Source of the DNA: JAVKLU01 sp031538895
GTDB taxonomy: Bacteria; Pseudomonadota; Gammaproteobacteria; Burkholderiales; Burkholderiaceae
Assembly: GCA_031538895.1 (NCBI GenBank)
Contig: JAVKLU010000082.1
Location: 1 to 32,035 of the forward strand
DNA: 32,035 bases
Direction: 5' to 3'
The stretch's first letter is position 1. The number at the start of each line of letters is the position of its first letter. Below, one piece after another: positions 15,500 through 23,746 of the stretch. The position numbers were made by a program, and so were the translations under genes. The notes beneath the pieces are model-generated. The model had not been told where the DNA came from. It did no database searches and saw nothing but the letters and a program-made list of their open reading frames with translations.

Positions 15500-16966
15500 A
15501 TGAAAAAAGTTATTCAATTAGGTGTATCTGTGTGTGTGTGTTTGAGTATGAGTATCGGTATTGGTATCGGACTCTCGAATCTGTATGCGCAAAACCTGCC
15601 TGATTTCACGAGTCTGGTTGATAAGTACAGCAGTGCGGTGGTGAATATCAGCACCTCAGAAAAAGCCAAGCCAGTGGCAAAAAATGCGCAACCATTTGAA
15701 AATGGTGATTTAGAAGATTTATTACGACGCTTTGGCTTTCCGGTTCCGCCACGCCAGCAGCAAGCACCGCCGCCTGAACCGCAAGAAGACGGTGGTAGTT
15801 CGGTTCCGCGAGGCGTTGGTTCCGGATTTGTGTTTTCGGCGGATGGTTATTTAATTACCAATGCACATGTGATTGAGGGCGCGGATCAAATTTTGGTGAC
15901 CTTGTCAGATAAGCGGGAGTTAAAAGCCAAAGTCATTGGCACTGATGAGCGTAGTGATGTTGCCTTATTAAAGGTCGATGCGAAAAACTTACCGGTCATT
16001 CCTTTTGGGGATTCAAGCAAAATTCGCGTGGGTGAGTGGGTGATTGCAATTGGTTCTCCGTTTGGCTTAGAGAATACGGTGACCGCAGGAATTATTTCAA
16101 CCAAAGCGCGTGATACCGGAGATAACGTACCCTTGATTCAAACTGATGTGGCGGTCAACCCGGGCAATTCTGGCGGGCCATTGATCAATTTACGCGGCGA
16201 AGTGATTGGCGTCAACTCACAAATTTATAGCCGCACTGGCGCGTATGTGGGGATTTCTTTTGCGATTCCAATTAACGAAGTGCACCGGATTGTTGAGCAA
16301 TTAAAAGCGAACGGTAAAGTGATTCGAGGTTATATCGGGGTGAGTTTGGGAATGGTGACCAAAGAAGTGGCGGACTCTTTAGGACTAAGCAGCGCTTCGG
16401 GTGCAGTAGTGCTGAAGGTGGAACCTAAAACACCTGCCGAGAAAGCAGGTATTAAAGTTGGCGATATTATTTTGAACATTAACGGCACTAAAGTGGACAA
16501 CCCTGGGGATGTGCGACGTTTGGTAGGTGAAGTTTTACCAGATAAGACTTTGAACGCTAAAGTATGGCGTAAAGGTAAAACAGTTGATGTCTTGATTACG
16601 GTGGCAGAGTTTCCAAATAAATCAGATAAAGCGGATAAAAACGATACGCCTGCCACGCCTAAAGCTATTGGTAATTGGTTAGGGGTGGAAGTTGATGATT
16701 TGTCAGTGGCACAAAAACGTGATTGGAAAATTGATCACGGTGTTGTTGTTAAGCGAGTGACGGCGCCAGCGAATCTACAAATTAAAGTGGGCGATGTTAT
16801 TTTGTCTTTGGGACAAGATGAAGTGCTTGATGCGAAACACTTTGCAGAATTGGTAGCCAAGCTAGATCCAAAACGTTTACTGCCATTATTGGTTTTGCGT
16901 GATGGTAACGCGCAGTATTTGGTGGTGCGTCCAAAGGAAAAAAATGCGAACAAAAGCGCTGAGTAA
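15500..16966 (+). CDS. degP: Periplasmic serine protease DegP/MucD (Do family)
   Basis: This HtrA-family protease and chaperone clears misfolded periplasmic proteins. The 488-residue product begins with a signal peptide ending near LYAQ. The trypsin-like domain has the triad H123 (TNAHVI), D153 (RSDVALLKV) and S224 (GNSGGPL). A proline/glutamine-rich Q-linker-like loop (about 80-100) is present. Two PDZ domains follow, at about 270-375 (GYIGVSLG..., GAVVLKVEPKTPAEKAGIKVGDIIL) and 395-480 (WLGVEVDDL, VKVGDVIL-like IKVGDVILSLG). It sits two genes behind fabF, as mucD does in other betaproteobacteria, but without the rpoE-rseAB genes in between. The signal peptide is encoded partly by a TG dinucleotide tract. 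Confidence 0.96.
   Translation: MKKVIQLGVSVCVCLSMSIGIGIGLSNLYAQNLPDFTSLVDKYSSAVVNISTSEKAKPVAKNAQPFENGDLEDLLRRFGFPVPPRQQQAPPPEPQEDGGSSVPRGVGSGFVFSADGYLITNAHVIEGADQILVTLSDKRELKAKVIGTDERSDVALLKVDAKNLPVIPFGDSSKIRVGEWVIAIGSPFGLENTVTAGIISTKARDTGDNVPLIQTDVAVNPGNSGGPLINLRGEVIGVNSQIYSRTGAYVGISFAIPINEVHRIVEQLKANGKVIRGYIGVSLGMVTKEVADSLGLSSASGAVVLKVEPKTPAEKAGIKVGDIILNINGTKVDNPGDVRRLVGEVLPDKTLNAKVWRKGKTVDVLITVAEFPNKSDKADKNDTPATPKAIGNWLGVEVDDLSVAQKRDWKIDHGVVVKRVTAPANLQIKVGDVILSLGQDEVLDAKHFAELVAKLDPKRLLPLLVLRDGNAQYLVVRPKEKNANKSAE
15529..15540. repeat. TG dinucleotide tract inside the degP signal peptide
   Basis: Six consecutive TG units encode the VCVC part of the signal peptide, followed by loosely repeated triplets for SMSIGIGIG. 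A change of one unit would shift the degP frame 15 codons after the start. Confidence 0.75.
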
Positions 16967-17043
16967 AACGAATTGAGAACCAAAGAGTGAAGAGATTTCA
17001 GATGATTGAGTCTTGTGTCACTTGAACAAGAATTTATTTTTAC

Positions 17044-18330
17044 ATGAAGACCTTTATGTCTATTGTTGTTCATAACATTGTTGTTCATAAATATGGCGGT
17101 ACTTCGATGGGAAGCGCAGAGCGGATCAAAAATGTCGCCTTGCGTATCGCAAAATGGCATGACGCAGGTTATCAAATGGTGGTGGTTCCTTCGGCAATGT
17201 CAGGCGAAACCAACCGTTTGATTGCTTTGGCCAAAGAGGTGAGCGGCGACGTGCCTGATCCGCGTGAGTTGGATGCGATTTGTGCAACTGGCGAGCAAGT
17301 GTCAATTGCTTTGTTGGCGATGGCGCTGAAGTCTTTAGGAAAAGATGCAATTTCGTTTTGCGGTTGGCAAGTGCCGATTCGCACCGATTCTGCTCATAAC
17401 AAAGCGCGGATTTCTTCGATTGAAGACGCCAATATTCGGGCGTGCTTAGAACAAGGTCAAATTGTGATTGTTGCGGGATTTCAAGGTGTTGATGAACGCA
17501 ATTCGATTACGACTTTGGGACGCGGCGGTTCGGATACCTCGGCAGTTGCGGTTGCTGCGGCCTTAAAAGCAAAAGAGTGTTTGATTTATACTGACGTTGA
17601 TGGGGTCTATACGACTGATCCACGAGTGGTTGATGATGCGCGTAAGTTGTCGACAGTAACCTTTGAGGAAATGCTGGAAATGGCGTCTTTGGGTTCTAAA
17701 GTTTTGCAAATTCGTTCGGTTGAATTTGCGGGCAATTATCAAGTGCCAACGCGCGTGTTGTCGTCATTTACGCCGCCAGATATTGCGCTTGAAATCGAAG
17801 CACAATCAGGAACTTTAATCTCTCTGGAGGATGATAAAAAAATGGAACAAGCTATGATTTCGGGCATTGCGTTTAATCGCGATGAAGCCAAAATTACTGT
17901 GTTAGGTGTTAAAGATCGTCCAGGTATCGCGTACCAAATTTTGGGGCCAGTTGCGGCAGCTAACATTGAAGTCGATATGATTATTCAAAATCAGTCTAAA
18001 AACGGTGAAACAGATTTTACGTTTACCGTATCGCGGGCTGATTATGAAAAAGCAACGAAGGTATTAAAAGATTTAAACAGCCAAGGACTTGAATATGCGT
18101 CTCTGGCTGGAGATGCTAAAGTATCAAAAATTTCTGTTGTCGGTGTTGGAATGCGCAGCCATGTGGGCATTGCGGCCAAAATGTTTGAAATTTTGGCAGC
18201 GGACAACATTAACATTCAGATGATTTCAACTTCGGAAATAAAAATTTCCGTACTCATCGACGAACGCTACATGGAACTTGCGGTACGTTCGTTGCACAAA
18301 GGTTTTCAACTTGATAAGGAGCCATCATGA
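17044..18330 (+). CDS. lysC: Aspartate kinase (lysine/threonine/methionine pathway)
   Basis: Aspartate kinase phosphorylates aspartate, the entry step to lysine, diaminopimelate, threonine and methionine. The product is 428 residues from the ATG at 17044, or 424 from the ATG at 17056; neither has a good ribosome binding site. The kinase domain begins with VHKYGGTSMGS (K16) and contains SAMSGETNRL, TLGRGGSDTSAVA and the YTDVDGVYTTDPR motif. Two ACT regulatory domains follow (about 265-340 and 345-420; VLGVKDRPG, VVGVGMRSHVG, QMISTSEIKISV), implying feedback control by lysine/threonine. A 15-bp tandem duplication repeats the codons before the KYGG motif. The last four bases overlap the start of the downstream outer-membrane protein gene. 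Confidence 0.96.
   Translation: MKTFMSIVVHNIVVHKYGGTSMGSAERIKNVALRIAKWHDAGYQMVVVPSAMSGETNRLIALAKEVSGDVPDPRELDAICATGEQVSIALLAMALKSLGKDAISFCGWQVPIRTDSAHNKARISSIEDANIRACLEQGQIVIVAGFQGVDERNSITTLGRGGSDTSAVAVAAALKAKECLIYTDVDGVYTTDPRVVDDARKLSTVTFEEMLEMASLGSKVLQIRSVEFAGNYQVPTRVLSSFTPPDIALEIEAQSGTLISLEDDKKMEQAMISGIAFNRDEAKITVLGVKDRPGIAYQILGPVAAANIEVDMIIQNQSKNGETDFTFTVSRADYEKATKVLKDLNSQGLEYASLAGDAKVSKISVVGVGMRSHVGIAAKMFEILAADNINIQMISTSEIKISVLIDERYMELAVRSLHKGFQLDKEPS
17062..17091. repeat. 15-bp tandem duplication at the lysC 5' end
   Basis: ATTGTTGTTCATAAC (17062-17076) is followed directly by ATTGTTGTTCATAAA (17077-17091), one base different. The translation is IVVHN-IVVHK; the second copy leads into the kinase KYGGT motif, so the first is an in-frame addition of five residues. 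Confidence 0.9.
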
Positions 18331-19049
18331 TAGGTCGTTATATTTCTCGTTTTACATTACTGCTTAGTGTTGCCATGTTAAGCAGTGTTTCGGTGGCGCA
18401 GGCCGCCGCATTTGACGGCGCAAGCACTTTAACGCAAACGCAACTTGATTCATTGGGTAAAGATTTAGGCGCAACTTTGTCGCATAAATCCAATGGCCCT
18501 GCGTACGCTTTGGGTTTGACGGGTTTTGAAGTTGGTGCCAGTGCTGGCGTGGCGACTTTAGTCAATTCTGCGATTTACGACAAAGCTAATCCAAGCAGTA
18601 AATCGACCAGTGATGCGGTGATCTTGACCAGTCTTTATGCAGTAAAAGGTTTACCGTTCGGCTTTGATGTCGGTGCGAGTTTACGTAATTCGGGCGGTTA
18701 TGGTGTTTATGGTGTTGACGCGCGGTATTCGATTTTGGGTGGCGGTATATTGCTCCCAAGCGTGGTAGCGCGTATTGCACACATGAGATCGACCGATAGT
18801 AATAAATTAGGTTTTTCAGCGAATTCAGCGGATATTTCTGTATCCAAAGGTTTCTTATTTGTAGTGCCTTATGCGGGTGTCGGTACGGTGGCCAGTGATG
18901 TCAGCACCAGTTTATTAAAATCAAATAATACTCAGTCACGTGTTTTTGCTGGAATTAATGCGAACTTTCTATTGATGTCCTTGGGTTATGAGTATGACAA
19001 AACAGGCGATGTCGCTTCTCATGGATTGAAATTGTCGCTCAAGTGGTAA
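18327..19049 (+). CDS. Secreted protein, probable outer-membrane beta-barrel, unknown function
   Basis: The 240-residue product begins with a clear signal peptide (basic start, FTLLLSVAMLSSVSVAQA). The mature part is rich in glycine, serine and alternating hydrophobic/polar stretches (FEVGASAGVATLVNS, FGFDVGASLRNSGGYGVYGVDARYSI, VVPYAGVGTVAS, FLLMSLGYEYD) and ends in LKLSLKW with a C-terminal aromatic residue, as many beta-barrel proteins do for BAM recognition. I do not recognise a named family. Its ATG overlaps the lysC stop as ATGA and has an AAGGAGCC inside lysC, so it is probably translationally coupled to aspartate kinase, an unexpected partner for an envelope protein. Confidence 0.7.
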   Translation: MIGRYISRFTLLLSVAMLSSVSVAQAAAFDGASTLTQTQLDSLGKDLGATLSHKSNGPAYALGLTGFEVGASAGVATLVNSAIYDKANPSSKSTSDAVILTSLYAVKGLPFGFDVGASLRNSGGYGVYGVDARYSILGGGILLPSVVARIAHMRSTDSNKLGFSANSADISVSKGFLFVVPYAGVGTVASDVSTSLLKSNNTQSRVFAGINANFLLMSLGYEYDKTGDVASHGLKLSLKW

Positions 19050-19203
19050 AGCTTGTCGCGGTATTCAAACCATGTAATATGATTTTTGCTGTGGTATCTA
19101 TATTTAAGTAAGACCTACTTCCCCTTGTTTAAAGTTATTTTCGGTCTAAGTAATTTTTAGTGAGTTTTTTGTGTTTAAGTTGTATTTATTTAGGAGTATT
19201 TAT

Positions 19204-19827
19204 ATGAAAGTTAAGTCCTTAGTTATTGTTTTCTTTTCCTTGTTATTCGCAGTAGCCTGTTCATCGCCGCCTAAAGTCGCTGATACAAAAACAGACTCGA
19301 CTACTCCAGATACGGCTAAAGCAACGACTGCTCAAGATGCTGCACCAGCTGCGGCTACTCCAGCCGCGACTACCCCAGATACTGCTAAAGCAACGACTGC
19401 TCAAGATGCTGCACCGGCTGCGGCTAACAACGCAGGTAGTGCGGCCTCCAGTGTTGCTAATACAGGCCCAATAGTGACAAGTGAATCAGTAGCTGTTGCA
19501 GGCAAGATGATTCTCTTTGCTTTTGACAGTTTTTCAATTGATCAACAAAACTTCGCGATTTTGACCTCACATGCTGAATTTATTAAAGCCAAGGCACCTA
19601 AAAAAGTGCTTGTTGAAGGCAACACCGATGAGCGCGGTAGTCGTGAATACAATTTGGCCTTAGGTGAACGTCGTGCAATTGCCGTTAAAAAAGCATTAGA
19701 AGGCTTGGGCGTAAACGGTAAAATTTTGGAAACGGTATCTTTCGGAGCTGAAAAACCAATTAAAAATGGTCAAGGTGAAGATGTGTGGCAACAAAATCGT
19801 CGTGTCGAATTGAACTATGGAAAATAA
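19204..19827 (+). CDS. pal: Peptidoglycan-associated lipoprotein Pal
   Basis: Pal is the outer-membrane lipoprotein of the Tol-Pal system that binds peptidoglycan and helps constrict the outer membrane during division. From the ATG at 19204, preceded by AGGAG, the product is 207 residues. The signal peptide ends at a lipobox FAVAC with the lipidated cysteine at residue 18. A low-complexity Ala/Thr linker (about 30-85) holds two copies of a 19-residue repeat. The OmpA-like domain covers about 100-205: ILFAFDSFSI, VLVEGNTDERGSREYNLALGERRA, and QNRRVEL. A GTG further upstream is in frame but gives no signal peptide advantage. cpoB follows; tolQRAB, usually just before pal, are not here. Confidence 0.95.
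   Translation: MKVKSLVIVFFSLLFAVACSSPPKVADTKTDSTTPDTAKATTAQDAAPAAATPAATTPDTAKATTAQDAAPAAANNAGSAASSVANTGPIVTSESVAVAGKMILFAFDSFSIDQQNFAILTSHAEFIKAKAPKKVLVEGNTDERGSREYNLALGERRAIAVKKALEGLGVNGKILETVSFGAEKPIKNGQGEDVWQQNRRVELNYGK
19300..19425. repeat. 57-bp direct repeat in the Pal linker
   Basis: Two 57-bp copies (19300-19356 and 19369-19425), separated by 12 bp and differing at only a few positions, each encode TTPDTAKATTAQDAAPAAA. They lie between the lipobox and the OmpA domain, so copy number changes the tether length without touching the folded domain. Confidence 0.95.
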
Positions 19828-19854
19828 GCAATAGCTAATTGTTGATGTTTTTTT

Positions 19855-19883
19855 AAAAGCCGTGTCTTTGACATGGCTTTTTT
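19855..19883 (+). terminator. Rho-independent terminator after pal
   Basis: AAAAGCCGTGTC (19855-19866) pairs with GACATGGCTTTT (19870-19881) with one G-T wobble and a TTT loop; the descending arm merges into a T-run (19878-19883). It lies between pal and cpoB, so cpoB may be expressed at a lower level. Confidence 0.88.
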
Positions 19884-19929
19884 ATTGAAGCCATTGCATC
19901 AATATGATTTTTATATCAAGGGGTGATGG

Positions 19930-20724
19930 ATGAATTTTTCTTACCTAGTGCGTTGGACGGCGATTATGCTTTTGTGTTTTTCCAGCATGAGCGTACGCGC
20001 TTTTTTTAATGATGATGAAGCTCGCTTAAGCATTAAAAATTTAAACACTGATTTGCAAAATTATCAAGCCACACAGGCGCAGCGAATTCAAGCTCTGACC
20101 GACAAAATAGAACAACTTAAAACCGTTCAGCAAAAACAGTACATTGATGTTGCGACCAAAAATGATGCTAGTGTTGAAATACAACGCAAGTTAGTCGGTG
20201 ATCTTGAGCACTTAGAAAAAAAAACTGATGATCAAAATAGCGCCATAAAAACAATTGTTAGTGAGTTTCAAACGGAGCTGAAATCCTTGCAACAAAAAAT
20301 TCAAGACCCCGTACAAAGCTTTGAAGTAGAAGGGGGCATCGTTAAGTCAACGGTAGAAGAAATTAAGTTATATCGTTTTGGTGTCGAACAATTCAACGCG
20401 AGTGAATTTGGTTTGGCCGCTAACGCTTTAAAAACATTCACAGCCCTGTACCCTGAATCTATGTTGTTACCCAACGCCTATTATTGGTTAGGTAGCAGTT
20501 ATTATGCTTTGGGAGATTGTAAAAACAGCATTCGGATGCAGTCGATAGTGTTTGAACGATTTCCTGTCACAGGCAAATCAGCGGACGCTTTGCTTAATCG
20601 CGCTACCTGCCATCAAGAGCTCAACGAGTTAGTGAATGCGAAACACACTTTGAATCTGTTGATTGAAAAATACCCCAATGCCAATGCTGCGGTGACTGCC
20701 AAGCAGCGTTTAAAGAGCCTTTAA
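19930..20724 (+). CDS. cpoB: Tol-Pal system cell division coordinator CpoB (YbgF)
   Basis: CpoB is a periplasmic protein that links the Tol-Pal machine to peptidoglycan synthesis by PBP1B at the septum. The 264-residue product has an N-terminal signal peptide (WTAIMLLCFSSMSVRA), a coiled-coil segment (about 30-125, with repeated LTDKIEQLKTVQQKQ-type heptads) and a C-terminal TPR domain (about 145-262) with the family's LYRFGVEQFNASEFGLAANAL-type start, YYWLGSSYYALGD and a final IEKYPNANAAVTAKQRL. A good AAGGGGTGATG precedes the ATG. It follows pal, as in the conserved tol-pal-ybgF order. Confidence 0.93.
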   Translation: MNFSYLVRWTAIMLLCFSSMSVRAFFNDDEARLSIKNLNTDLQNYQATQAQRIQALTDKIEQLKTVQQKQYIDVATKNDASVEIQRKLVGDLEHLEKKTDDQNSAIKTIVSEFQTELKSLQQKIQDPVQSFEVEGGIVKSTVEEIKLYRFGVEQFNASEFGLAANALKTFTALYPESMLLPNAYYWLGSSYYALGDCKNSIRMQSIVFERFPVTGKSADALLNRATCHQELNELVNAKHTLNLLIEKYPNANAAVTAKQRLKSL

Positions 20725-20747
20725 ACCTCATTTAATTTAATTACGCT

Positions 20748-23051
20748 ATGCCTACAGAAAAAATACGAAACAGTCGCAAACAAGAACTTCGTGATGCCGC
20801 ATTGGAGTATCACGAGTTTCCAACGCCGGGAAAGTTAGCGATTACGGCAACCAAGCAGTTATCAAATCAAAGAGATTTGGCTTTGGCGTATTCGCCTGGT
20901 GTCGCGGCCGCGTGTGAGGAAATAGTGCTTGATCCGTTCAATGCTTATCGTTATACCGCGCGTGGTAATTTAGTGGGAGTGATCACCAATGGCACTGCGG
21001 TATTGGGTTTGGGTGCGATTGGGCCTTTGGCCGCGAAACCTGTGATGGAAGGCAAAGCCGTTTTATTTAAAAAATTTGCCGGTATTGATGTTTTTGATCT
21101 AGAGCTAAATGAATTGGACCCCGACAAGTTGTGCGACATTATTGCGTCTTTAGAACCAACTTTTGGCGCAATCAATCTCGAAGACATTAAAGCGCCAGAA
21201 TGTTTTTATATTGAGCGTAAATTACGCAGCATGATGAAAATTCCGGTCTTTCATGACGATCAACATGGTACGGCAATTATTGTTTCTGCCGCGATATTGA
21301 ATGGTTTGAAAGTCGTTAAGAAAGACATCAAGACGAGTAAGTTAGTCGTGAGTGGTGCTGGTGCAGCAGCTCTAGCTTGTTTAGATTTGTTAGTTGATTT
21401 GGGCTTTCCGATCAAAAATATTTACGTCACCGATATCGTGGGTGTGGTGTACGAAGGTCGCACAGAGTTGATGGATGATGAAAAAATTCGTTATGCGCAA
21501 AAAACTGATGCGCGTCATTTATCAGACCTGATTGAAGGCGCAGATATTTTTTTAGGCTTATCTGCTGCGGGTGTTTTAAAACCAGAGATGGTGAAAAAAA
21601 TGGCGGCACGTCCTTTAATTTTTGCTTTGGCGAATCCGACGCCAGAAATTTTGCCTGAAGAAGTGAAATCAGTACGTGATGACGCCGTAATCGCCACTGG
21701 CCGCACAGATTACCCAAATCAGGTTAACAATGTATTGTGTTTTCCTTTCATTTTTAGAGGGGCCTTGGATTCTGGCGCAACAACGATTACGCGCGCGATG
21801 GAAATGGCAGCGGTTCATGCGATTGCTGATTTGGCGCAAGCGGAACAATCGGAAGTGGTGACCTCGGCTTACGGAATTGCCAATTTATCCTTCGGTCCAG
21901 AATATTTAATTCCCAAACCGTTTGACCCGCGTTTGATGGGGCGTATCGCGCCAGCAGTTGCGCAAGCCGCCATTGACTCAGGGGTTGCACAACGGCCGAT
22001 TAAAGATTTTGATGCTTATCGCGCGCGTTTAGAACAAATGGTGTATCACAGTGGCACGTTTATGAAACCCATTTTCCAAATGGCTAAACGTGCAGCTGCT
22101 AAGCGAATCGTATTTGCAGAAGGCGAAGATGAGCGCGTGCTGCGCGCCGCACAAATTTTGGTCGACGAACAAATCGCTCGTCCGATTTTGATTGGGCGTC
22201 CAAACGTTATTGAACAACGAATTGCGCGCTATGGTTTACGGATTCGTTTGGGACAGGATATTGAAAACATCAACCCCGAATTTGATGAGCGTTATAGGGA
22301 CTATGTGCAGTGCTATTTTGAATTGACCAAGCGCAAAGGCGTGACTTTGCAATACGCCAAAATTGAAATGCGTCGTCGCCTGACTTTAATCGGCGTGATG
22401 ATGGTACACAAAGGCGATGCGGATGGATTGATTTGCGGCACTTACGGTAAAACCGAAAGCCATTTGTCATATATCGAAGAGGTGATTGGTAAGCGTAAAA
22501 ACGTATGCACGTTTGCGGCCATGAATATCTTGATATTAGAAAATCGCAATCTGGCGATTGTGGATACACACATCAATGTCAATCCAAGTGCGGAGCAAAT
22601 TGCGGAGATGACTATGATGGCAGCACATGAGATGAGACGCTTGGGAATTAAACCGCGCGTGGCCTTGTTATCACACTCCAATTTTGGCTCGTCAAATTCT
22701 GAGTCCGCGTTAAAAATGCGCAGGGCCCTGGAATTGATTAAAGCGAACAATCCAAGTTTTGAAGTCGATGGTGAAATGCATGGCGATTGCGCGCTGGACA
22801 AATCTTTACGCCAAGCGATGATGTCTGATTCTCCTCTCAAAGATGATGCCAATTTATTGGTATTGCCCAACATCGATGCGGCGAATATTTCGTATAACTT
22901 ATTGAAAACAGCGGCGGGGCGCAATGTAGCAGTTGGACCAATTTTGTTGGGTTGCGCTAAATCAGTACATATTTTGACGCCATCGGCAACAGTGCGCCGA
23001 ATTGTGAATATGGCAACTTTGTGTGTGGTGGACGCCGCCAGCGAACGTTGA
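20748..23051 (+). CDS. maeB: NADP-dependent malic enzyme with phosphotransacetylase-like domain
   Basis: MaeB decarboxylates malate to pyruvate and reduces NADP, supplying NADPH and pyruvate. The 767-residue product is the large bacterial form. The malic enzyme part (about 1-425) shows LAYSPGVAAACEEI, LGLGAIGPLAAKPVMEGK, INLEDIKAPECF, FHDDQHGTA (168-176) and the dinucleotide-binding GAGAAA (203-208). The second part (about 430-765) is related to phosphate acetyltransferase (IVFAEGEDERVLRAAQIL, MMVHKGDADGLICGT, LLSHSNFGSSN, ADGEMHGDCALD-like segment); in MaeB this domain is regarded as regulatory, responding to acetyl-CoA, rather than catalytic. It is 23 bp behind cpoB, with no clear ribosome binding site. 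Confidence 0.96.
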   Translation: MPTEKIRNSRKQELRDAALEYHEFPTPGKLAITATKQLSNQRDLALAYSPGVAAACEEIVLDPFNAYRYTARGNLVGVITNGTAVLGLGAIGPLAAKPVMEGKAVLFKKFAGIDVFDLELNELDPDKLCDIIASLEPTFGAINLEDIKAPECFYIERKLRSMMKIPVFHDDQHGTAIIVSAAILNGLKVVKKDIKTSKLVVSGAGAAALACLDLLVDLGFPIKNIYVTDIVGVVYEGRTELMDDEKIRYAQKTDARHLSDLIEGADIFLGLSAAGVLKPEMVKKMAARPLIFALANPTPEILPEEVKSVRDDAVIATGRTDYPNQVNNVLCFPFIFRGALDSGATTITRAMEMAAVHAIADLAQAEQSEVVTSAYGIANLSFGPEYLIPKPFDPRLMGRIAPAVAQAAIDSGVAQRPIKDFDAYRARLEQMVYHSGTFMKPIFQMAKRAAAKRIVFAEGEDERVLRAAQILVDEQIARPILIGRPNVIEQRIARYGLRIRLGQDIENINPEFDERYRDYVQCYFELTKRKGVTLQYAKIEMRRRLTLIGVMMVHKGDADGLICGTYGKTESHLSYIEEVIGKRKNVCTFAAMNILILENRNLAIVDTHINVNPSAEQIAEMTMMAAHEMRRLGIKPRVALLSHSNFGSSNSESALKMRRALELIKANNPSFEVDGEMHGDCALDKSLRQAMMSDSPLKDDANLLVLPNIDAANISYNLLKTAAGRNVAVGPILLGCAKSVHILTPSATVRRIVNMATLCVVDAASER

Positions 23052-23071
23052 TGAGCAATGAGCAATGAGCG
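23051..23071. repeat. Short intergenic tandem repeat, 7-bp unit
   Basis: ATGAGCA, ATGAGCA and ATGAGCG follow each other starting on the last base of the maeB stop codon. No function is assigned. Confidence 0.75.
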
Positions 23072-23136
23072 AACACGAACAAGCCTATTTTTAGCTAAGC
23101 CTATCCCGTCCAAGTGCATAAAGCCCATTCTTCGGC

Positions 23137-23142
23137 TACAAT
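23137..23142 (+). promoter_or_regulatory. Candidate -10 box for the rpsF operon
   Basis: TACAAT in the 285-bp gap before rpsF, preceded by TTCGGC. No convincing -35 hexamer is seen at normal spacing, so this is a weak call. Confidence 0.3.
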
Positions 23143-23182
23143 CAGCACCCTTCCTACACTCGGTTAAGTATTCATAATAAAA

Positions 23183-23215
23183 ATTCTTAATGCTAAATTT
23201 TTTAGCATTAAGAAT
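23183..23215. repeat. Perfect 15-bp inverted repeat in the rpsF leader region
   Basis: ATTCTTAATGCTAAA (23183-23197) and TTTAGCATTAAGAAT (23201-23215) are exact inverse complements separated by TTT. No T-run follows on either strand within a few bases, so it is not a textbook terminator for maeB. It could be a terminator without U-tract, an mRNA leader structure or a protein-binding site. Confidence 0.85.
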
Positions 23216-23336
23216 GATTGTGCTTAATTGAATATTGTTTGGCATGTTTATTTTGTCTTTCAGTATTGAATTACCGAGGTAGGCCACCCAAAGCTTTGGA
23301 TTCTTCCCAAGCTTTACTTAGTCCATAAGGAGTTTT

Positions 23337-23684
23337 ATGCGTCATTACGAAATAGTGCTTTTGGTTCATCCAGACCAAAGCGATCAAGTGCCAGCAATGC
23401 TAGAGCGTTATCAAGCGATGGCTACGGCCAAAGGCGGTAAAGTTCATCGTGTTGAGGATTGGGGTCGTCGCCAATTGGCTTACCTCATCAATAAAGTTTC
23501 TAAAGCCCACTACGCTTGTCTGAACATTGAGTGTGATTTTGAAACATTGAATGAAATCGAAACGTCGTTCCGTTTTAATGATGCGGTATTGCGTCATTTG
23601 ACGGTTAAAACGAAGAAAGCAGAAACCGCACCGTCATCAGTTCTGCGTCCACGTGAAGAAAAACCCGCGCGGACAGAGGCGTAA
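23337..23684 (+). CDS. rpsF: Small ribosomal subunit protein bS6
   Basis: S6 binds 16S rRNA with S18 in the platform of the 30S subunit. The 115-residue product begins MRHYEIVLLVHPDQSDQVPAMLERY and contains the GRRQLAYLINKVSKAHYACLNIEC core; the C-terminal tail after residue 100 is short and charged. The ATG at 23337 follows AAGGAG. It opens the operon rpsF-priB-rpsR-rplI. In many bacteria the S6-S18 complex represses its own mRNA through a CCG-containing leader hairpin; a CCGAGG lies at 23274-23279, but I cannot confirm that structure. Confidence 0.97.
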   Translation: MRHYEIVLLVHPDQSDQVPAMLERYQAMATAKGGKVHRVEDWGRRQLAYLINKVSKAHYACLNIECDFETLNEIETSFRFNDAVLRHLTVKTKKAETAPSSVLRPREEKPARTEA

Positions 23685-23746
23685 TTATTGATTTAAGATT
23701 TTTCTTTCTGATTTCAATACGGTCGTTTTTTTGATGCGTTTTTTTG

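Noticed and set aside
22442..23287. Long minus-strand open frame of 281 codons opposite the end of maeB
   Set aside because: It is antisense to a highly conserved domain, has no recognisable motif and no ribosome binding site; it is a shadow frame.
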